Positions 1 to 5,234 of a stretch of DNA of 5,234 bases are shown here, piece by piece. A model generated the notes under the pieces. It had not been told where the DNA came from, made no database searches, and worked only from the letters and a program-made list of their open reading frames with translations. Origin of the DNA: Betaproteobacteria bacterium (GTDB taxonomy: Bacteria; Pseudomonadota; Gammaproteobacteria; Burkholderiales; Casimicrobiaceae). Made by a program: the position numbers and the translations under genes. The DNA lies in the NCBI GenBank assembly GCA_003153335.1, contig PLYG01000133.1:1-5234 (forward strand). Direction: 5' to 3'. Positions within the stretch are counted from its first letter, which is position 1. Each line of letters begins with the position of its first letter.

Positions 1-318
1 CGCCGCGCCGCCGAGCAGCACCACGGGCGATTGCGCGAGTTGCGCGTTCTTCAGCGCCGTGATCGTGTTGGTGAGGCCGGGGCCGGCCGTCACGGCCGCC
101 ACGCCCGGCGTTCCGGTGAGGCGCGCCACGGCGTCGGCCGCGAAGACCGCGGTCACCTCGTCGCGCGTGTCGACGATGCGTATCCCGCGCCGCTTGGCCG
201 CGACGAGGATGGGGGAAATGTGGCCGCCGCACAGCGTGAAAAGGAAGCGTACCCCATGCGCGGCCAGCGCCGCCGCGAGGCGCTCGCCGCCGTGGGCGGG
301 AATGCCCGATTGCGCCAT
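1..318 (-). CDS. Thiamine-diphosphate-dependent enzyme, acetolactate synthase-like (ILVBL/HACL2-type), N-terminal part, 3' end outside window
   Basis: The gene starts at an ATG at 318-316 and stays open for 106 codons to the window edge, so only the N-terminal pyrimidine-binding (PYR) domain is seen. The visible protein begins MAQSGIPAHGGERLAAAL. It has a glycine-rich segment GGHISPIL at residues 31-38, then TRDEVTAVFAADAVARLTG at 51-69. Glu54 there sits where the family's conserved glutamate contacts the thiamine ring. TAGPGLTNTITALKNAQ follows at 77-93, then QSPVVLLGGAA. From memory, this wording is closer to human ILVBL (now called HACL2, a 2-hydroxyacyl-CoA lyase) than to biosynthetic IlvB. 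Known relatives are roughly 550-600 residues, so about four fifths is missing. A strong AAGGAGG lies 5 nt upstream of the start, inside the end of the ligase gene. The reaction (lyase, decarboxylase or carboligase) cannot be decided from this fragment. Family assignment is firm; the subfamily is a recollection-based inference. Confidence 0.88.
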   Translation of the reverse strand, partial: MAQSGIPAHGGERLAAALAAHGVRFLFTLCGGHISPILVAAKRRGIRIVDTRDEVTAVFAADAVARLTGTPGVAAVTAGPGLTNTITALKNAQLAQSPVVLLGGAA

Positions 319-319
319 G

Positions 320-2017
320 TCAGCCTCCTTCCTTCGCCTCGTGACGCCGCACGAGCTCGCGATAGTCGACCTTGCCCACCTTGGTGAGCGGCAGCGCATC
401 AATGAACTCCACTTCGCGCGGGCACGACCACTTGATCAGGCGCTCGCGGCAGTGGTCGATGAGCGCCTGCTCGAGGGCGGAGCCTGCCTGCGCCGGATCG
501 CGCAACACCACGCACGCCTTCACCCGCTCGACCTGCGCCGGGTCGGGAACACCGAACACGCAAGCCTCGGCGACGGCGGGATGCTCGCGCAGCACGGCCT
601 CCACTTGCGCTGGATAGACATTGAAGCCCGAGGACTTGATCATGCGTTTCAGGCGGACGGAGAAATAGAAGAAACCATCCGCGTCCATCCGCCCGAGGTC
701 GCCGGTGTGCAGCCACGTCCGGCCGTCGGCATGCACCTTGAGCGTCTGCGCCGTGGCTTCCGGGTCGTCGAGGTAGCCCAGCATCACCGCCGGCCCCGCG
801 ACGCAGATTTCCCCTTCCTCCCCGACCGGCGCCTCCGCCATCGTGCCCGGCTGCACGATCTGCGCGAGCATGTCCGGAAACGGGATGCCGATCGAACCCT
901 CCCGGTATTCGGTGAGGGGCGTAGCCATGATGCCCGACACCGCCTCGGTCAGCCCGTAGCCCTCGAGCAGCTTGACCCGCCCGCCGCCCTTCTCGACCAG
1001 CGCCTCGAAGCGCTCCTTCACCGCGCGCGGCAGCGTGTCGGCGCCACAGAAGCAGGCGGTGAGGCAGGACAGGTCCGCGCTCGCGAGCGAGGGGTCTTTC
1101 GTGAGCGCGTCGAACAGCGTCGGCACCCCCACCAGCACGCTGGGCCGTTCGGTGCGCAGCAGTTTCGACACAATTTCCGCGCTGAACTGCGGCACCAGGA
1201 TCGACTTGGCGCCGGCCATGAAGGCCGCATTCACGCACACGCCCAGCCCGAAGCCGTGGAAGATCGGCAGGATCGCGAGGATCGCATCCTGCTCGCCGAG
1301 TTCGCACCACGCCGCAGCCTGCAGGCCTTCCGCGATGAAGTTCCGGTTCGAGAGCACGATGCCCTTGGGCAGGCCCGTCGTGCCTCCCGAGAAGAGGATC
1401 GCTGCGGGATCGCCGGTCTTCGCGGCTCCGCGAGGCGCTTCGCCGCGCACGGCCGCGAGGAGCGCCCCCCACGCGCGCACGCGCGGGTCGTCGGGCACCG
1501 CCGGGATCTTGCGGCCCTTCGTCGCCCAGAACCCCAGGCGCTTCAGCGGCGAGAGGTACTCGGGGATGCGGGCGATGACAATGCGCGCGAGCGGCTTCTT
1601 CGGCGTGGCCGCCGCGAGCGGGCCGTAGAAGGCGTCGAGGGTTAGCGCCATTTGCGCGTTGGTCACGTCGAGAAAGTGGGTGATCTCCGGCGCGGTAGAA
1701 AGCGGATGGATGAGGGCCGGCAGCGCGCCCAAACGGTTCGCGGCGTAGAAGGCGATCACCGCCTGCGGCGACGTGGGCATCGAGATGAGGAAGTGGTCGC
1801 CCTCGCTTAAGCCCTCCGTCGCGAGCGCGGCCGCGCAACGATCGACCTCGGCCAGCAGCTGCGCGTAGGTGGACCGGGTGCCGAAGAAATCCCACGCGAC
1901 CGCCCCCGGCACGCGGCGCGCCGTGGCGGAGAGGGCTTCGTAGAGCGTGACCTCGGGGTAAGCGAGGGCCGTCGGGACCTTGCCGTAGAAGCGGAGCCAG
2001 GGGCGATCTTCATACAT
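320..2017 (-). CDS. AMP-forming acyl-CoA synthetase (acyl-CoA ligase, ANL superfamily), substrate unknown
   Basis: Expected to activate a carboxylic acid with ATP to an acyl-adenylate and then to an acyl-CoA, probably in the cytoplasm. The protein is 565 aa, a normal length for this family. Core motifs appear in order: the phosphate-binding loop SGGTTGLPKG (about residues 210-219), GYGLTEA (353-359), GEICVAGPAVMLGYLDDPEAT (near 402-422), WLHTGD (435-440), the hinge region RLKRMIKSSGFNVYPAQVE (455-473), and the C-terminal LPLTKVGK with the likely catalytic Lys549. All elements for activity are present. The ATG at 2017-2015 (MYEDRPWLRF) is chosen because GAGG lies 6 nt upstream. The reading frame is open further upstream to an ATG at 2086, but that 23-residue extension (MNPVRGSILP...) does not look like family sequence. 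It is followed after 1 nt by the thiamine-diphosphate enzyme gene. The overall wording resembles long-chain fatty acid ligases, but medium-chain or aromatic acids are equally possible. Cys and His residues suggest no extra domain. Confidence 0.93.
   Translation of the reverse strand: MYEDRPWLRFYGKVPTALAYPEVTLYEALSATARRVPGAVAWDFFGTRSTYAQLLAEVDRCAAALATEGLSEGDHFLISMPTSPQAVIAFYAANRLGALPALIHPLSTAPEITHFLDVTNAQMALTLDAFYGPLAAATPKKPLARIVIARIPEYLSPLKRLGFWATKGRKIPAVPDDPRVRAWGALLAAVRGEAPRGAAKTGDPAAILFSGGTTGLPKGIVLSNRNFIAEGLQAAAWCELGEQDAILAILPIFHGFGLGVCVNAAFMAGAKSILVPQFSAEIVSKLLRTERPSVLVGVPTLFDALTKDPSLASADLSCLTACFCGADTLPRAVKERFEALVEKGGGRVKLLEGYGLTEAVSGIMATPLTEYREGSIGIPFPDMLAQIVQPGTMAEAPVGEEGEICVAGPAVMLGYLDDPEATAQTLKVHADGRTWLHTGDLGRMDADGFFYFSVRLKRMIKSSGFNVYPAQVEAVLREHPAVAEACVFGVPDPAQVERVKACVVLRDPAQAGSALEQALIDHCRERLIKWSCPREVEFIDALPLTKVGKVDYRELVRRHEAKEGG
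324..330 (-). promoter_or_regulatory. Ribosome binding site of the thiamine-diphosphate enzyme gene
   Basis: The minus strand reads AAGGAGG, a near-perfect Shine-Dalgarno sequence, 5 nt before the ATG at 318. It lies within the last codons of the upstream acyl-CoA ligase, whose TGA (322-320) is separated from the ATG by one base. It fixes the start of the downstream gene and indicates translational coupling. Confidence 0.85.
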
Positions 2018-2110
2018 GATGGACCTCGCGCCGGGCCCCTTGCAGAGCCCAATCGATGGAAGAATACTCCCGCGAACGGGGTTCAAGGGATCACCATGCC
2101 GCCCCTGTAT
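2018..2110 (-). other. Intergenic gap between importer and ligase genes, possible weak hairpin
   Basis: These 93 nt separate the TAA of the binding-protein gene from the chosen ligase start. The only structure seen is CCCG-TTCG-CGGG at 2080-2069, a 4-bp stem with a 4-nt loop. It is followed on the minus strand by AGTATTCTT, which is only loosely T-rich. This is too weak to be called a terminator. A TTGAAC (2086-2081) and a TATTCT (2066-2061) resemble sigma-70 boxes, but their 14-nt spacing is too short. A promoter for the ligase operon may lie here, but it is not demonstrated. Confidence 0.35.
2024..2027 (-). promoter_or_regulatory. Ribosome binding site deciding the acyl-CoA ligase start
   Basis: The minus strand reads GAGG followed by TCCATC and then ATG at 2017, a spacing of 6 nt. 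This supports MYEDRPWLRF as the true N-terminus rather than the in-frame ATG 69 nt upstream at 2086, which lacks family-like sequence after it. Confidence 0.65.
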
Positions 2111-3202
2111 TTACTTACTCGGCAGCTTGCCCGCAACGCCTTCGACGTAATAGTCCATCTTCCCCAGATCGGCGTCGGACATATTCTTGCCCGCCGCCAC
2201 ACGCTCCTTGCCATCCTGATCCTTGACCGGACCGGCAAACGGATGCAGCTTGCCCGACTTGATATCGCCTTCGAGCGAGGCAATCATGGTCTTGACCTCA
2301 GCCGGAATCGCGGGGTTCAGCGGGGCGATCTTGATCATCCCGTCCTTCATTCCGCCCCAGACGTTGGTCGGCTTCCACGTGCCCGCGATCACGTCGTTCA
2401 TGGTCTTGGTGTAGAACGCGCCCCAGTGATGCGTGGTCGCGCTCAACTGCGCCTTCGGGCCGTACTTGGACATGTCGGAGTGATAGCCGAACGCCCACTT
2501 GCCCTTCTCTTCCGCGGTCTGCACGACCGCAGTCGAATCGGTGTGATGCGTGAGCACGTCGGCGTTTTGCGAAATCAGCGTCGTCGCCGCTTCGCGCTCC
2601 TTGCCCGGGTCATACCACGAACTCGTCCAGATGACGCGCACTTCCGCCTTCGGGTTGACGCTGCGCGCGCCGCGCGCAAACGCGTTGATGCCCTGCAGGA
2701 CTTCGGGAATCGGGAACGCGGCGACGTAGCCCAGAATGTTGGTCTTGGTCATCTTCCCGGCGATGATGCCGTTCAGGTAGCGCCCTTCATAAAACCGGGC
2801 ATTGTAGATCCCGAGATTTGGCCCCGTTTTGTAGCCGGTCGCGTGCATGAAAGTGACCTTCGGAAACTGCTTGGACACTTTTTCCATGTAGTTCATGTAG
2901 CCGAAGCTGGTCGCGAATATCACCTGGTTACCGCTCTGCGCGAGTTCGCGGATCACCCGCTCGGCATCGGCGCCTTCGGGCACATTCTCGACGAATTTGG
3001 TCACGACCTTGCCGGCCAGCGCCTTTTCCATTTCGCGGCGCCCGACGTCATGCTGGTACGTCCATCCGGCATCGCCGACCGGGCTCACATAAATGAATCC
3101 GACCTTGACCGGATCCGCGGCCTGCACAAGGGAGAACGGCGACAGTGCCGTCGTGCCGATTGCCGCCGCGACTGTTTTGATGAAGACTCTTCTGTCAGAC
3201 AT
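2111..3202 (-). CDS. BMP/PnrA-family ABC transporter substrate-binding protein, periplasmic, probable Tat export
   Basis: Binds the transported solute in the periplasm and hands it to the two permeases encoded upstream. The protein is 363 aa, normal for the family. The N-terminus MSDRRVFIKTVAAAIG carries a twin-arginine-like motif (RRVFIK, residues 4-9). A moderately hydrophobic stretch and a VQA-ADP signal-peptidase site near residue 28 follow. There is no cysteine at the cleavage site, so it is not a lipoprotein, unlike many Gram-positive relatives. The mature protein opens VKVGFIYVSPVGDAGWTYQH (33-51 and on). Asp44 and Trp47 sit where PnrA-like proteins have the ligand-contacting D..SFN segment. 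FATSFGYMNYM, GIYNARFYEGRYLNGIIAG and a C-terminal KDQDGKERVAAGK are further family-like parts. Start at 3202 has AGGAG 6 nt upstream. Relatives bind purine or other nucleosides, but the actual ligand is unknown. It is the last of the three importer genes, 54 nt after permease B. Confidence 0.92.
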   Translation of the reverse strand: MSDRRVFIKTVAAAIGTTALSPFSLVQAADPVKVGFIYVSPVGDAGWTYQHDVGRREMEKALAGKVVTKFVENVPEGADAERVIRELAQSGNQVIFATSFGYMNYMEKVSKQFPKVTFMHATGYKTGPNLGIYNARFYEGRYLNGIIAGKMTKTNILGYVAAFPIPEVLQGINAFARGARSVNPKAEVRVIWTSSWYDPGKEREAATTLISQNADVLTHHTDSTAVVQTAEEKGKWAFGYHSDMSKYGPKAQLSATTHHWGAFYTKTMNDVIAGTWKPTNVWGGMKDGMIKIAPLNPAIPAEVKTMIASLEGDIKSGKLHPFAGPVKDQDGKERVAAGKNMSDADLGKMDYYVEGVAGKLPSK

Positions 3203-3256
3203 GCCTGGCTCCTGGTTGATTGATCGAAGGTTGCTTGGCTCAAGCCGAATTTTAAC
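3203..3256 (-). other. 54-nt spacer between permease B and binding-protein genes with a small inverted repeat
   Basis: The spacer contains GCTTG-AGC-CAAGC (minus strand), a 5-bp perfect stem with a 3-nt loop, followed by AACC and no T-run. It could stabilise an mRNA end or modulate the ratio of binding protein to permease, a pattern known from other binding-protein operons. The stem is short, so chance is a fair explanation. No promoter boxes were recognised. Confidence 0.3.
3209..3213 (-). promoter_or_regulatory. Ribosome binding site of the binding-protein gene
   Basis: AGGAG lies 6 nt upstream of the ATG at 3202. A good independent Shine-Dalgarno site fits the separate, probably higher, expression that importers usually need for their binding protein. 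Confidence 0.75.
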
Positions 3257-4189
3257 TCAGGCGTCCGGCCGATACGGTTGTCCCAGCGCTACCGGAGAAT
3301 TGAGCCGGATCTTGTTGATGTCGCGGGAGATGATGACCAGCACGATGATGGTCGCCCAGTAGGGGAGCGACGACAGGAACTGGACCGGCACGTCGAGCTG
3401 CACGCCGGAGCCCTGGACGAACAACTGCGAAATCATCACGCCGCCGAACAGGTACGCGCCCACCAATACGCGTTGCGGCCGCCAAGTCGCAAAGACGACG
3501 AGCGCCAGCGCGATCCAGCCGCGGCCGGCGACCATGCCCTCGACCCACAACGGCGTGTAGAACACGGACAGGAACGCCCCGCCGATGCCGGCCATCGCGC
3601 CACCGAAGACGGTTGCCAGATAGCGGATGCGAATCACGTTGTAGCCGATCGAATGCGCGGAAGCCGGCGACTCGCCGACCGCGCGCAGGATGAGCCCCCC
3701 GCGGCTCTTGTACAGGAACCAGGCGACGCCGGCGAACAGCAGCCATGACGCATAGACCAGCGCCTGGTGGTTAAAGAGCGCATTGCCGATCAGGGGAATA
3801 TCGGCGAGCAGCGCGATGCGCAGCGGCGGGACGGCCTGCAGCGCGACCGACTCGTAGGATTTGCCGATGAACGCGGACAGACCTACGCCGAATATCGACA
3901 ACGCCAGGCCCGAGGCGACCTGGTTGGCCAGCAACGTCAGGGTGAGAAAACCGAACAGCAACGACATCAACGCCCCCGCTGCCATCCCGGCCAGCACACC
4001 CAGCCACGGATTGCCGGAGTGATGCGTAATGGCAAACGCGGCGACCGCGCCCACCGCCATGATGCCTTCCGCGCCCAGATTGAGCACGCCGGACTTTTCG
4101 GTAACCAGTTCGCCCAGCGCGGTGATGATCAGCGGCGTGCCGGCAACGATGGTCGCAAACAGGATGAATGTGAAATTGTTGTCGGCCAT
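3257..4189 (-). CDS. BMP-family ABC transporter permease B (BPD_transp_2 type)
   Basis: A 310-aa inner-membrane protein that forms half of the importer channel. Family signatures are GELVTEKSGVLNLGAEG (26-42), ILRAVGESPASAHSIGYNV (167-185, the cytoplasmic loop thought to meet the ATPase), and AGRGWIALALVVFATWRPQ followed by GAYLFGG (221-250). Hydrophobic segments lie near residues 8-24, 40-57, 62-86, 90-107, 142-160, 188-209, 223-235, 242-258 and 273-290, about nine in all. The N-terminus is short, as in the second permease of such systems (NupQ/YufQ-like). It begins 10 nt after the TGA of permease A and has only a weak Shine-Dalgarno sequence, so it is probably translated by coupling. The start at 4189 (MADNNFTFIL) fits the family. 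The substrate is not determined by the permease sequence. Confidence 0.93.
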   Translation of the reverse strand: MADNNFTFILFATIVAGTPLIITALGELVTEKSGVLNLGAEGIMAVGAVAAFAITHHSGNPWLGVLAGMAAGALMSLLFGFLTLTLLANQVASGLALSIFGVGLSAFIGKSYESVALQAVPPLRIALLADIPLIGNALFNHQALVYASWLLFAGVAWFLYKSRGGLILRAVGESPASAHSIGYNVIRIRYLATVFGGAMAGIGGAFLSVFYTPLWVEGMVAGRGWIALALVVFATWRPQRVLVGAYLFGGVMISQLFVQGSGVQLDVPVQFLSSLPYWATIIVLVIISRDINKIRLNSPVALGQPYRPDA

Positions 4190-4199
4190 GATCGGCGGG

Positions 4200-5222
4200 T
4201 CACTTTCCCTTTGCGAAGTGCAGCCGATAGTTGACGAACAAGTCCGTCCCCAGCAGGAAAAACAGCAGCATGCCCTGAAAGACTTTGGAAATCGACGACG
4301 GCAGACTCAGGTATTGCTGTGCCTGCTCCCCGCCCAGGTACAACAACGCCATCAACAGGCTCGCGAAAAAAATGCCCAGGGCGTTGAGCCTGCCGACGAA
4401 TGCGACAATGATCGCGGCGAATCCGTAATTGTTCGACACGTGTTCGGTGAGCTGCCCCATCGGCCCCGCCACTTCACCCATCCCGGCGATGCCGGCCATG
4501 CCCCCGCCGCTGAGCATGCCGATCCAGATCATCCGCTGGGTCGAAAATCCGGCATAGCGCGATGCGGCTTCGGCCTCGCCCGCCACCGCCATCTGAAACC
4601 CCAGAAAACTGCGGTTCATGAACACGTAGCCGGCGAGCAGCGCGCCCAGCGCGATCAGAAACGCGGCATTCAGACGCGTACCTTCGATCAGCATCGGCAG
4701 CAGCGCCGCATCGTGGAACATCCTGGTCTGCGGAAAGTTGAAGCCCTCCGGATCTTTCCACGGTCCGTGCACCAGCCAGGACACGCCGAGCTGCGCGATG
4801 TAGACCAGCATCAGCGAGACGAGAATTTCGTTGGCGTTAAAGCGCGTGCGCAACAGCGCCGGAATCGCGGCCCACAGCGCGCCACCGATGGCGCCGGCCA
4901 TCACCATCGCGGGCAGCAGCAGCGGACTCTCCCGGCCGAAGAAATGCAGCGCCACGCCGCCCGCGGCCACGGCGCCCATGATGAACTGGCCCTCGGCGCC
5001 GATATTCCAGACGTTCGCCCGAAACCCGACCGCCAGCCCCACGGCAATCAGCATCAATGGCGTCGCCTTCAGAAACAGTTCGGACATTCCGTACGTGTCC
5101 TTCAGCGGATAGAGAAAAAAGACCTTGAAGCCTTCGAACGGATTCTTGCCCAACGCCGCAAAAATGAGCAGCCCGCCGATCAGCGTCAGAACCACCGCAA
5201 TCACCGGCGAGGCATAGCGCAT
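4200..5222 (-). CDS. BMP-family ABC transporter permease A (BPD_transp_2 type), 5' start uncertain
   Basis: A 340-aa membrane protein, the other half of the channel. Signatures are GFRANVWNIGAEGQFIMGA (66-84), MAVAGEAEAASRYAGFS (211-227, the cytoplasmic coupling loop) and NNYGFAAIIVAFVGRLNALG (264-283). About nine or ten hydrophobic segments are visible, including 6-28, 53-66, 75-96, 103-125, 186-203, 230-250, 266-282, 284-300 and 312-330. Its length fits the first permease of the pair (NupP/YufP-like). The reading frame is open upstream (codons for P-S-E-A) to the window edge. GGAGG at 5229-5225 is only 2 nt from the ATG at 5222, closer than usual, so a start beyond the edge or a shifted ribosome site remains possible. 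The ATPase gene of the system is expected further upstream, outside the window. Confidence 0.9.
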   Translation of the reverse strand: MRYASPVIAVVLTLIGGLLIFAALGKNPFEGFKVFFLYPLKDTYGMSELFLKATPLMLIAVGLAVGFRANVWNIGAEGQFIMGAVAAGGVALHFFGRESPLLLPAMVMAGAIGGALWAAIPALLRTRFNANEILVSLMLVYIAQLGVSWLVHGPWKDPEGFNFPQTRMFHDAALLPMLIEGTRLNAAFLIALGALLAGYVFMNRSFLGFQMAVAGEAEAASRYAGFSTQRMIWIGMLSGGGMAGIAGMGEVAGPMGQLTEHVSNNYGFAAIIVAFVGRLNALGIFFASLLMALLYLGGEQAQQYLSLPSSISKVFQGMLLFFLLGTDLFVNYRLHFAKGK

Positions 5223-5234
5223 CGCCTCCGATGG

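Noticed and set aside
59..1645. Long plus-strand open frame (528 codons) opposite the ligase gene
   Set aside because: It lies antisense to a gene with clear ANL motifs. Its translation is rich in Arg, His and Ala without recognisable domains, as expected for a shadow frame in high-GC DNA.
2058..2080. CCCG-TTCG-CGGG hairpin as an intrinsic terminator after the importer genes
   Set aside because: The stem is only 4 bp and the following T-content is interrupted, so it does not meet the usual pattern.
2018..2086. 23-residue N-terminal extension of the acyl-CoA ligase from the ATG at 2086
   Set aside because: The extension has no family-like sequence, and the internal ATG at 2017 has a well-placed GAGG.
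2061..2086. TTGAAC and TATTCT as a sigma-70 promoter for the ligase gene
   Set aside because: The boxes are 14 nt apart, shorter than the 16-18 nt normally required, and the -10 match is partial.
2096..3223. Plus-strand open frame (375 codons) opposite the binding-protein gene
   Set aside because: Fully antisense to a recognised BMP-family gene, with no family motifs of its own. Explained by stop-poor high-GC antisense sequence.
3278..4234. Two plus-strand open frames opposite permease B
   Set aside because: They are rich in Gln, Arg and Asp, and lie opposite membrane helices, whose hydrophobic codons read as charged residues on the other strand. No support as genes.

Overview
The window is a gene-dense, high-GC segment in which all recognisable genes lie on the minus strand, so it reads from right to left. 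Base composition, a twin-arginine signal peptide on a periplasmic binding protein, and tight gene packing suggest a Gram-negative proteobacterium, perhaps a betaproteobacterium. That placement is an inference; no taxonomic marker gene is present.

Right part (about 2111-5222): three genes of an ABC importer of the BMP/PnrA (basic membrane protein, nucleoside-type) family, in the order permease A (4200-5222), permease B (3257-4189), substrate-binding protein (2111-3202). Spacings are 10 and 54 nt. The two permeases are different BPD_transp_2-type subunits that would form a heterodimeric channel, and the binding protein would deliver the ligand from the periplasm. The ATPase is not in the window. 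It is probably just beyond the right edge, upstream of permease A. The likely substrates are purine or related nucleosides by family, but the sequence alone does not fix the ligand.

A 93-nt non-coding gap (2018-2110) separates this importer from the left part. There a complete AMP-forming acyl-CoA ligase (320-2017) is followed after 1 nt by the 5' end of a thiamine-diphosphate enzyme (1-318, cut by the window edge). The visible 106 residues of that enzyme resemble the ILVBL/HACL2 branch of acetolactate-synthase-like proteins. The two genes look translationally coupled and could act in sequence on an acyl group.

The left part is visibly richer in G+C than the importer part. The two halves may therefore be separate transcription units or have different histories. 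No RNA gene, mobile element, CRISPR array or clear terminator was found. The window is mostly ordinary metabolic and transport content. The most interesting point is the pairing of acyl-CoA ligase with a 2-hydroxyacyl-CoA-lyase-like enzyme.
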